The translations under genes and the position numbers were made by a program. Below are positions 1 to 5,528 of a stretch of 5,645 nucleotides of DNA, one piece after another. Each line of letters begins with the position of its first letter. Position 1 is the stretch's first letter. The stretch lies in NCBI GenBank assembly GCA_003645605.1, contig QNAY01000106.1, forward strand, positions 1-5,645, written 5' to 3'. Source of the stretch: Thermodesulfobacteriota bacterium (lineage in GTDB: Bacteria > Desulfobacterota > Dissulfuribacteria > Dissulfuribacterales > UBA3076). Under the pieces are notes generated by a model. That model was not told the origin of the DNA. It worked only from the letters and a program-made list of their open reading frames with translations, and did not search any database.

Positions 1-117
1 ACCCCTCTTTTTGTCATTTCGACCGTAGGGAGAAATCTTTAATGCCTGTATTTTCAGTACGATAAGATTTCTCGCTTTGCTCGAAATGACAGTTTTGGTT
101 AGTTTTCGTTCAGACAC
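1..117. repeat. Left copy of a perfect 117-bp inverted repeat (hairpin element)
   Basis: These 117 bases are the exact reverse complement of 5529-5645, with no mismatch; similarity drops at base 118. The copy is itself an imperfect palindrome. TGTCATTTCGA (12-22) pairs with TCGAAATGACA (81-91), and AGAAATCTT (31-39) pairs with AAGATTTCT (64-72). Between the paired blocks lie two 8-base segments (23-30 CCGTAGGG, 73-80 CGCTTTGC) that match at only 4 of 8 positions, giving about 24 of 28 paired bases around a 24-base loop. Repeats of this look are, from general recollection, dispersed in many anaerobe genomes as MITE-like or REP-like elements. No gene is present in it. It lies 3 bp beyond the stop codon of the leftward operon and could form an RNA hairpin there, but no U-tract is present to make it a classical terminator. 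Where the repeat ends outward cannot be seen. Confidence 0.95.
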
Positions 118-120
118 AAA

Positions 121-1407
121 CTAGATGGATTTCCCAAGCTCTATAGCATTGGCAGGTATGGCCTGACCGGAATAAAGGTCTACAAATTCCCGTCCCTGAA
201 GTTTGAAGGGAAGATAGACCAGCCTGGTATGTCTCAGTCTAAGGCGAGTTTTTGGGATAAGAGAATATAATTTGCGGTGTCTTTTAAGGAGATCTGAGAG
301 GATGACTTTTACGGCCTGGGCTGCCTCTTCAAGGGATAATCTGACCGGTTCGGTTCTTTGTCTCGGTTTCAGACCCTGGTCCCCTTGAGACAGATCAATG
401 GGTGCCAGGCTCATGTTCCCGGCTACCCTGAGGAAGAGCCTTGGACTGAGCTTAAATGCGGGGATCAGAATCTGCACCGCTTCCCGGCTCCAGGCTTCAG
501 GTGGATTCTGGTATGATATCACGGAAAGCCTCAAGTCAGCTCTACTCTTGATCGGCATACCTGAAAGGCCCATGGTCAGGTGCCAGAAGGGCAGGAAACT
601 GAGATCCTTGCTCGACGCAGATATCTTCAAAGCCCCATAGGCGAGTGGAGAAAATCTTCCGCGTCTCACCCACCAGGCTCTGGAACAGTTTTGGCACAGG
701 AGGGCCACCGCTCCGGATACGGCAGGCAGGTTGTAACCACACTCAGGGCATATGAGGGGCAGAAAGTGCAAAGGGCCTTGTTGGGAAGGTCCATCCAGGG
801 AGTTTAACAGGGCTGTAATTTCTGATTTGTCAATTTCTTGCTCAGGGCATATTCCCCAGACGCCTTTCAATATGTATTTTTCTCTTTTAGGAAATTCAGT
901 CAGGATGAAAGGGGCGTAGATCAGGCACTGAGTTTCCCCAATAAACCGTTCAAAAAAGGCTGTGTCCTTCTCGAATTGAAGCAATCGCTTTTCTGCAATG
1001 CATAACGCCTCTTTGGCGTTTCTCTGTGGTGGGATAAGGTTTTTTCCGTTTACTGCCAGGTTCAGTGTCGCGACTTGTGGACGGATCCCAAGGCTTGAAC
1101 CAGTGTCAATGCCTGAAAAAGCGGTTACTGTAGTATCCAGCAGGGAGCCGTTTACCTGTCTTTGATCAAAGACCTTATATTTTAGCCCTCTAAACCTCCA
1201 GTATGGAAAGTATAACAATCTTCCTTCACGCCGTCTTGTCAAATCGTCTTTGATGGGCAGTGTGTATCTAAGCGGTCCCTTGGGGACCATGTAGAGACTG
1301 GTCTTGCAAAAGGAGCAGGATAACAGAGGGTCTCCTGCTTCGAGATCTACCGGCCCGCCGCACTGAGGACAGTACCCCTTGGCCTTCCATGATTTGTAAG
1401 CGTTCAC
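121..1407 (-). CDS. Duplicated double zinc-ribbon protein of unknown function
   Basis: The protein is 428 residues from the GTG at 1407-1405. I chose this start because it lies 4 bp past the stop of the upstream gene. The longer reading from an ATG at 1524 would overlap 113 bp of that gene's zinc-ribbon region. A weak AAGAG lies 8 nt upstream of the GTG. Two zinc ribbons of identical spacing, Cx2C-x14-Cx2C, lie at residues 13-34 and 220-241. After each comes the same series of motifs: an aromatic Pro-aromatic-Trp strand (FPYWRF 67-72; LPFW 272-275), an 'AF' strand (96-99; 316-319), an Ala/Leu-rich helix (135-143; 360-370) and Y-x-PF (164-167; 398-401). This suggests an internal duplication. 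There is no signal peptide or membrane segment, so it is probably cytoplasmic. It is likely co-transcribed with the SPFH gene. By analogy with zinc-ribbon YdjG beside SPFH YdjI in Bacillus it may be a partner of that protein, but this is inference and it lacks YdjG-like membrane helices. No catalytic motif was recognised. The last four residues and the stop may be repeat-derived. Confidence 0.85.
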   Translation of the reverse strand: MNAYKSWKAKGYCPQCGGPVDLEAGDPLLSCSFCKTSLYMVPKGPLRYTLPIKDDLTRRREGRLLYFPYWRFRGLKYKVFDQRQVNGSLLDTTVTAFSGIDTGSSLGIRPQVATLNLAVNGKNLIPPQRNAKEALCIAEKRLLQFEKDTAFFERFIGETQCLIYAPFILTEFPKREKYILKGVWGICPEQEIDKSEITALLNSLDGPSQQGPLHFLPLICPECGYNLPAVSGAVALLCQNCSRAWWVRRGRFSPLAYGALKISASSKDLSFLPFWHLTMGLSGMPIKSRADLRLSVISYQNPPEAWSREAVQILIPAFKLSPRLFLRVAGNMSLAPIDLSQGDQGLKPRQRTEPVRLSLEEAAQAVKVILSDLLKRHRKLYSLIPKTRLRLRHTRLVYLPFKLQGREFVDLYSGQAIPANAIELGKSI

Positions 1408-1409
1408 AG
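1396..1409. repeat. GTAAGCGTTCACAG motif, copy of the end of the 2594-2705 segment
   Basis: The plus strand reads GTAAGCGTTCACAG, identical over 14 bases to the right end of the segment at 2594-2705 read on the minus strand (2691-2704). It differs at one base from that segment's left end. It sits across the junction of the two leftward genes and encodes the GTG start and first codons (GTG AAC GCT TAC) of the downstream one. It may be a relic of a mobile-element end, or a repressor-type site of the LacI/GalR shape (near-palindrome GTAARCGYTTAC). The sequence match is certain; the meaning is open. Confidence 0.5.
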
Positions 1410-1411
1410 AT

Positions 1412-2545
1412 TCAGCTCTTAAGCTCCCCACCGCACTGGTTACAATATACTGCCTCGGGACGGTTCTTAGAGCCACACTCTTTGCAGATTTTGGAGGCCT
1501 GGGTCCGACCTGCGGGGGCTCCACACGCAGGACAGAATTTGGCCTTGGGGCTCAGATTTTTTCCGCAAACCCCACACTGCCGAAGGACGAGGAGCTGGTG
1601 ACCGCAGTGGGGACAGAATCTGGCCTTGGCCTCGACTGACAGACCGCATTCAGGGCAGAACTCCCGACCGGCATCCGGTGGCTGGGTAGCTCCAGATCCT
1701 GTTTGATGACCCGCGAGAAGACCCGGGACCATTAAACCAAGACCCATGCCTATACCCCCTTGGGCAAGACCTTCACCTTCAGCAGCCTTTTCCAGGGCCA
1801 TGGCAGCCTTCATCTGCATAAGGCCCTGAAGATCTTTTCCCAGAATTCCGAGCCTGCTTTTATCGTCTATGGCCTGTTGTACCTCTGCCGGAGGGGTGAT
1901 TGCATTCAAGTAGAGATCTCTGAGGGCAAGTCCATAGTGGGCCAGGTCCTTTGTCAATCTTTCAGAAAGTCCTCCAGCCAACTCTTCATACCGGCTGGGA
2001 AGGTCCAGCAGGGTCTCAAGGTGTTCTCCAAGGTGATCGTTTAGTCTTGAGACTATAACTTCGCTCAGATAGTTTTCTAAACCGTCTATATTGTAACTTG
2101 CCTGTGTACCTACCAAGGTGTTCACAAAGAGTACGGGTTGGCTCACCTGTATATTGCATATCCCATGGGCCCTTAAGCGAACCAGACCAAATTCCTTGTC
2201 TCTAAATGCCACAGGGTCCCTGGTTCCCCATTTCAGGTTGTTAAAAACCTTTAGATTTACAAAATAGACCTCTGCCCTGATGGGACTGGTGAAGGCCCAG
2301 GGGAGAGAAAGTAATTTGGTCAGCAGTGGTATGTTCATGGTGCTCAGGGTGTGTCGTCCCGGGCCAATCGCGTCGCATGCCACACCGCTCGAATAGAATA
2401 CAGCGGCCTGGCTGTCTCGCACTATGACCTGTGCCCCAAGCTTAAATTCACCTGAGCCGATTTCAGGCAGGCGGTGGGAGATTTCAGTACCTGTTTGATC
2501 AAACCACTCCAGTACTTCTAAGAAAAAGACGTTGTTTATACCCAT
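1412..2545 (-). CDS. YdjI-type SPFH domain protein with three C-terminal zinc ribbons
   Basis: The protein is 377 residues from the ATG at 2545, chosen because a GGAGG (2552-2556) lies 6 nt upstream; the earlier in-frame ATG at 2575 has no such site. Residues about 30-220 match the SPFH (band 7-like) domain of the Bacillus YdjI kind as I remember it: GPGRHTLST at 61-69, NIP at 71-73, AEVYFVN at 91-97 and KWGTRDP at 105-111. A charged helical stretch follows (about 155-260), then a Gly/Leu-rich linker (258-285). Three tandem zinc ribbons follow, each exactly Cx2C-x10-Cx2C (297-314, 324-341, 354-371). There is no N-terminal membrane anchor, so it is probably a soluble protein that docks on membranes through partners. 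In Bacillus, YdjI is tethered by YdjG/YdjH and takes part in the PspA membrane-stress response; a similar scaffold role here is inference. It is the first gene of a two-gene leftward operon. I saw no convincing promoter in the 48 bp ahead of it, so the promoter may lie in or beyond the 112-bp segment. Confidence 0.93.
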   Translation of the reverse strand: MGINNVFFLEVLEWFDQTGTEISHRLPEIGSGEFKLGAQVIVRDSQAAVFYSSGVACDAIGPGRHTLSTMNIPLLTKLLSLPWAFTSPIRAEVYFVNLKVFNNLKWGTRDPVAFRDKEFGLVRLRAHGICNIQVSQPVLFVNTLVGTQASYNIDGLENYLSEVIVSRLNDHLGEHLETLLDLPSRYEELAGGLSERLTKDLAHYGLALRDLYLNAITPPAEVQQAIDDKSRLGILGKDLQGLMQMKAAMALEKAAEGEGLAQGGIGMGLGLMVPGLLAGHQTGSGATQPPDAGREFCPECGLSVEAKARFCPHCGHQLLVLRQCGVCGKNLSPKAKFCPACGAPAGRTQASKICKECGSKNRPEAVYCNQCGGELKS

Positions 2546-2551
2546 TGGGAT

Positions 2552-2556
2552 CCTCC
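2552..2556 (-). promoter_or_regulatory. Ribosome binding site deciding the SPFH gene start
   Basis: GGAGG on the minus strand lies 6 nt before the ATG at 2545. It falls inside the first ten codons of the longer reading frame, so it argues for the shorter 377-residue protein. Confidence 0.8.
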
Positions 2557-2593
2557 ATGTTAGAATCAATTCCAAAAGACGGATACACCAAAC

Positions 2594-2705
2594 GGTAAGC
2601 GTTTACAGGGTAGTGCAGATGCGAGGCATACGGGTACACAGACGTACTCCCTGTACTTCAAGTGCCCGACAACAAAACAGATGCGGTGCCCTGTGAACGC
2701 TTACC
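2594..2705. repeat. 112-bp segment bounded by 17-bp inverted repeats (MITE-like)
   Basis: The left end GGTAAGCGTTTACAGGG (2594-2610) and the right end CCCTGTGAACGCTTACC (2689-2705) are inverted copies with one mismatch. Inside is an 8-bp direct repeat, CAGATGCG, at 2616-2623 and 2678-2685, close to each end. The interior is otherwise not palindromic and has no reading frame of note. Ends beginning GTAAGCG recall the terminal inverted repeats of IS66-family insertion sequences, so this may be a non-autonomous derivative (MITE). I see no 8-bp target duplication in the flanks (ACCAAACG against CTATTTTT), which weakens that idea or implies decay. The alternative is two LacI/GalR-type operator half-sets about 97 bp apart, suited to looping between the divergent genes. 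Confidence 0.6.
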
Positions 2706-2737
2706 TATTTTTCTTTACGGATAGAACACGGTTTATC

Positions 2738-2766
2738 TTGAGACAAAATACAGAAAAGCGTATAAA
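2738..2766 (+). promoter_or_regulatory. Sigma70-type promoter of the SYLF/ADH/DUF166 genes
   Basis: TTGAGA (2738-2743) and TATAAA (2761-2766) are separated by exactly 17 bp. Each is one mismatch from consensus, and the region is AT-rich. Transcription would begin near 2773, leaving a leader of about 36 nt before the ATG at 2809. The -10 box lies within a palindrome. Confidence 0.7.
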
Positions 2767-2776
2767 GATTATACGC
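2758..2776. promoter_or_regulatory. Palindromic operator candidate over the -10 box
   Basis: GCGTATAA (2758-2765), AGA, TTATACGC (2769-2776) form a perfect 8-bp dyad with a 3-base centre. It covers the -10 element and the expected start site, where a bound dimeric repressor would block RNA polymerase. No regulator gene is in the window, so the binding protein is unknown. It could also form a small hairpin at the 5' end of the transcript, but with only A/U-rich pairs that would be weak. Confidence 0.55.
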
Positions 2777-2808
2777 AAAAAAAACAATTGCCTGAAAAGG
2801 AGCAAATC

Positions 2809-3537
2809 ATGAAAGCTAAGCTTTGTTTTAATTACCGGTTTTTGTTGAAATCCCTGTCCTGGACAATGTGGTTCAGCGTATTCACTTTTTTTGTTGCATA
2901 CCCTTATGGATCGGCGGCAGAGGCGGCAGAACCTGAAAAAGTCATAAAAAATGCCATGATTGTACTGACAGAGGTCAGGAATGCGCCGGATAGTGGTGTC
3001 CCGGATGAACTCCTGGCAAGATGTGAAGGGCTTGCAATATTTCCCTCTGTCTACAAAGGGGGATTTGTTGTCGGGGCAAGTTATGGAAACGGCCTGATGG
3101 CTGTTAGAAATCCCAAAACGGGAAAATGGCGCGGTCCGGCCTTTTTACAAATTGGAAGCGGGAGTTTTGGCTGGCAGATCGGAGTTCAGGCAACGGACCT
3201 GATCCTGGTGATAATGAATCAAAGGGGGGTAGACGCCTTTTTCAAAAACAACCTCACGCTGGGTGGAGATATTTCAGTGGCCGCCGGTCCTATTGGTAGA
3301 AACTTAAAGGCCGGTACTGACGCGACTCTCAAAGCTGCGGTGTATTCTTACTCCAGGAGTAAGGGCTTTTTTGCAGGTCTATCCCTTGAGGGAGCATATT
3401 TGCATCATGATTACAAAACCGACGAGATCCTTTACGGACGAATCCTGACTCCTGGAGAGATATTGTCTCAAGGAGCGGTTTCAGTTCCTGAGCAAGGCCG
3501 AAGGTTTCTTGAATTTCTTGACAAAAATTGTCCGTAA
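2809..3537 (+). CDS. Secreted SYLF (Ysc84-like) lipid-binding domain protein
   Basis: The protein is 242 residues from the ATG at 2809, which follows AAGGAG (2797-2802) at 6 nt; a TTG seven codons earlier is unlikely. A signal peptide is clear. It has a basic N-region, a hydrophobic core around 19-33 and an AEA cleavage motif at 37-39, giving a mature protein from about residue 40 that is exported to the periplasm or envelope. There is no lipobox. The rest is a full SYLF domain (Pfam Ysc84 / DUF500). It includes ARCEGLAIFPS (70-80), KGGFVVGASYGNG (83-95), WRGPAFLQIGSGSFGWQIG (107-125), VIMNQRG (134-140), the Gly-rich GGDISVAAGPIGR (152-164) and SYSRSKGFFAGLSLEGA (180-196). Eukaryotic members bind phosphoinositides and actin; bacterial ones are secreted proteins of uncertain role, probably lipid-binding. 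It is the first gene after a good promoter, with the dehydrogenase gene 43 bp downstream. Confidence 0.95.
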   Translation: MKAKLCFNYRFLLKSLSWTMWFSVFTFFVAYPYGSAAEAAEPEKVIKNAMIVLTEVRNAPDSGVPDELLARCEGLAIFPSVYKGGFVVGASYGNGLMAVRNPKTGKWRGPAFLQIGSGSFGWQIGVQATDLILVIMNQRGVDAFFKNNLTLGGDISVAAGPIGRNLKAGTDATLKAAVYSYSRSKGFFAGLSLEGAYLHHDYKTDEILYGRILTPGEILSQGAVSVPEQGRRFLEFLDKNCP

Positions 3538-3580
3538 GCTCGTTACGTAAATATGGCGTAGAAATAAAAGGTAAAAGGAC

Positions 3581-4756
3581 ATGGATAATTTTGAATATCA
3601 AAATTCCACATGCATAGTCTTTGGAAAAGGTGAGGTATCCAAAGTAGGAAAGGTGGTGAGACCGCTAGGAAGCAATATCTTGCTGGTAACTGGTCAGGGA
3701 AGTCTAAAAAAGAGTGGACTTTATCAAAGAATCAGGAGCCTGCTGGAGGAAGAAGGGATTACTGTTGTGGATCTCGATAGAGTTCAGTCCAACCCTCTGC
3801 TCTCAAGGACCCGTGATGGCATCAAGATGGCAAGGAATCATGGGATTCAAGCTGTCCTAGCCCTTGGCGGAGGAAGTGTCATGGACACTGCAAAGGCAGT
3901 TGCCGTAGGGGCGGTTATGGAACAAGGAGATGTATGGGACTTTTTTACAAAAGAGAGGACTATTGAAAAGGCCCTTCCTGTGGTTACAGTTCCAACCTTG
4001 GCGGCTTCCGGTTCTGAAATGAACGGGTTTATGGTTCTTACAGATGAAAAGAGCAAACACAAGTTAGCTGCCGGTTCCCCTCACCTGTATCCAAAATTCT
4101 CCATTCTTGATCCAACAACTACTTATACCGTACCTGCGGACTATACGGCCTATGGGGGCGTGGACGCTGTATGCCACCTCCTTGAGCCATATTTCAATGG
4201 CCCGGCCCCGAACACTCCACTGCAGGATCGGATGGCCGAAGGGCTTATCAGGACCATTATGGATGCTACTGAAACCTGTATCAAGGACCCTGAGGATTAT
4301 GAGGCCAGGGCTACCATGATGTGGGCGTCATCCCTCGCCCTCTGCGGCTTGACAAAGGCCGGGGTGGGCCACCATCATTTTCCGGTACACCTGATAGAGC
4401 ATGCGGTCAGCGTACTGTTTTCCGTGGCCCATGGGGCAGGGCTTGCAGCCCTTTTGCCCGGCTGGATGTCTTGGCGGGCCCATGATCATCCGAAAAAGCC
4501 AGCCCAATTTGGAGAACGTATTTGGGGCATATCAGGGAAAGATCTTTCAGAAAAAGCAGAAGCCGGCATAGATGCCCTAAGATCATGGTTTGACAGTATC
4601 GGTTGTCCAAAGAGTCTTTCTGATATCGGAATAAGGAATGAGGACCATGAAAGACTGGCGGAAAATGCCATGCTTCAAGCAAAGATATGGGGAATATCCA
4701 ACACCTATTCAGTTGAAAATATTAAGGCTGTTTTGGCCCATTGCCAAATACAATAA
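3581..4756 (+). CDS. Iron-containing alcohol dehydrogenase (group III)
   Basis: The protein has 391 residues, the usual length for the Fe-ADH family (PF00465), and starts at ATG with AAAAGG (3566-3571) 9 nt upstream. The N-terminal half is the dinucleotide-binding domain: LVTGQGSLKKSG (35-46), the conserved NP at 71-72 and ALGGGSVMDTAKAVA (94-108) with the pyrophosphate-binding GGGS at 96-99. PTLAASGSEMN (138-148) is the conserved PTxxxSGSE-type motif. The metal ligands are all visible by comparison with E. coli YqhD: D195, H199, H270 and H284, within GGVDAVCHLLEPYF (192-205), HLIEH (270-274) and AHGAGLA (283-289). It should therefore be an active NAD(P)H-dependent alcohol/aldehyde oxidoreductase in the cytoplasm. 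It looks closest to butanol dehydrogenase/YqhD-type enzymes, but neither substrate nor cofactor preference can be read from sequence. It likely shares a transcript with the SYLF and DUF166 genes. Confidence 0.95.
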   Translation: MDNFEYQNSTCIVFGKGEVSKVGKVVRPLGSNILLVTGQGSLKKSGLYQRIRSLLEEEGITVVDLDRVQSNPLLSRTRDGIKMARNHGIQAVLALGGGSVMDTAKAVAVGAVMEQGDVWDFFTKERTIEKALPVVTVPTLAASGSEMNGFMVLTDEKSKHKLAAGSPHLYPKFSILDPTTTYTVPADYTAYGGVDAVCHLLEPYFNGPAPNTPLQDRMAEGLIRTIMDATETCIKDPEDYEARATMMWASSLALCGLTKAGVGHHHFPVHLIEHAVSVLFSVAHGAGLAALLPGWMSWRAHDHPKKPAQFGERIWGISGKDLSEKAEAGIDALRSWFDSIGCPKSLSDIGIRNEDHERLAENAMLQAKIWGISNTYSVENIKAVLAHCQIQ

Positions 4757-4772
4757 ATGTTGAATTAAGTTA

Positions 4773-5405
4773 ATGGTTAAAAAAGGAATCCGTCCTTGTA
4801 GACTGGTAATTTTCGAGGAGGCAGGCTCAGGGAAATATAAAGTGGCTGGAATAGAGGTCTATGGCCGGGACATCACAATAGAGCGGGTATACGATATTAT
4901 ACCGGCCCTGCCGGAGATTATTGACGAGCCTGAAGAATTTATCCCTGACGATTTTGAAGGCGACCTGATCCTCAATTTTCTCAAACACCCGGACCTGTCT
5001 GAGTATCTTGTTAAAATCTGTAAAACCAAGGGAATACCGGTGATAGCATCAGGGCAGAACATACCAGGAGCCATCTGCCCTTTTACGTGCTGTGGTCTTG
5101 GGCGCAGAAAGGGTCTTGGTGTCTACGGAGAACAGTTCGGCTTGCCTGAGTATGATGTCGAGGTAAAAGACCGCCGCATCACAGGGCTTCATGTAAGGCG
5201 TGGGGCTTCGTGCGGTGCTACCTGGCAGGTCATTCCCAGAATGATCGAAATATCCGTTGATGAGGCACTAAGTACCATTGGAAGAGAAATCCAGTATCTC
5301 TGCAAGGCCGATGGATCGACCTTTGACCCTGTGTCAGGAAAAAGCCCCCTGCACTTCGCGGGTAAGGTCCACATGATGGCCCTGAAAAAGGCCTTTTCCA
5401 TATGA
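4773..5405 (+). CDS. DUF166 family protein
   Basis: The protein has 210 residues and starts at the ATG 16 bp after the dehydrogenase stop. There is no clear Shine-Dalgarno, which suggests translational coupling or a weak start. The sequence fits DUF166 (PF02593), a family I associate mainly with archaea and anaerobic bacteria. The recognisable parts are LPEIIDEPEEFIPDDF (46-61), LILNFLKHPDLSEYLVKICKTKG (65-87), the Cys motif CPFTCC (102-107), GLPEYDVEVKDRRITG (123-138) and VRRGASCGATW (141-151). The C-terminus has LCKADGSTFDPVSGKSP (176-192). Cysteines 102, 106, 107, 147 and 177 are candidates for a metal or Fe-S site, which is inference. It is soluble, with no signal peptide. The biochemical function is unknown, and I give no weight to old thymidylate-synthase labels I vaguely recall for some members. 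The placement after the dehydrogenase suggests a shared anaerobic pathway, but the substrate is not evident. Confidence 0.88.
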   Translation: MVKKGIRPCRLVIFEEAGSGKYKVAGIEVYGRDITIERVYDIIPALPEIIDEPEEFIPDDFEGDLILNFLKHPDLSEYLVKICKTKGIPVIASGQNIPGAICPFTCCGLGRRKGLGVYGEQFGLPEYDVEVKDRRITGLHVRRGASCGATWQVIPRMIEISVDEALSTIGREIQYLCKADGSTFDPVSGKSPLHFAGKVHMMALKKAFSI

Positions 5406-5462
5406 GCCGCTTGTAAAAGTCCTGAAATATGATTCTGCTCAAAGCTTAAAAAAAATTCTGAT

Positions 5463-5505
5463 ACGGATTTCACTGCCCAATCCGTGGCCATCCGTGAAAT
5501 CCGTG
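5463..5505. repeat. ATCCGTG-type repeat hairpin downstream of the DUF166 gene
   Basis: ACGGATTTCAC (5463-5473) and GTGAAATCCGT (5494-5504) form a perfect 11-bp inverted repeat with a 20-base loop. The heptamer ATCCGTG occurs three times in 26 bases (5480-5486, 5490-5496, 5499-5505), spaced 10 and 9 bp. The hairpin lies 57 bp past the last stop codon of the rightward operon. It could slow or end transcription, but only a short GTTT follows, so a Rho-independent terminator is doubtful. The look is that of a dispersed intergenic repeat rather than a gene part. Confidence 0.55.
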
Positions 5506-5528
5506 TTTAAAATGGAAAGCCCTATCTA

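Noticed and set aside
398..807. Open plus-strand frames opposite the zinc-ribbon gene (398-640, 580-807).
   Set aside because: They are antisense to a well-supported gene with conserved motifs, have no recognisable domain and no ribosome binding site that stands out.
1408..1524. Longer N-terminus of the zinc-ribbon protein from the ATG at 1524.
   Set aside because: It would overlap the conserved third zinc ribbon of the SPFH gene in another frame. The added residues look like a frame-shifted shadow, and a GTG start lies 4 bp after the upstream stop.
1760..2044. 94-codon plus-strand frame opposite the SPFH gene.
   Set aside because: It is antisense to the conserved SPFH helical region, with no family resemblance.
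2546..2593. A sigma70 promoter for the SPFH gene between its start and the 112-bp segment.
   Set aside because: TTGGTG can be found on the minus strand, but no acceptable -10 box lies at the right spacing.
3533..3547. Small hairpin CGTAA-GCTCG-TTACG after the SYLF stop codon as a terminator.
   Set aside because: Its 5-bp AT-rich stem has no following U-run, and the next gene is close, so read-through is more likely.
4407..4682. Minus-strand frames inside the dehydrogenase gene.
   Set aside because: They are shadows of the strongly conserved metal-binding half of the dehydrogenase.
5189..5491. 100-codon minus-strand frame reaching past the DUF166 gene.
   Set aside because: Most of it is antisense to DUF166, including its GASCGATW motif. 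The extra part is repeat-like intergenic DNA, and no domain is recognisable.
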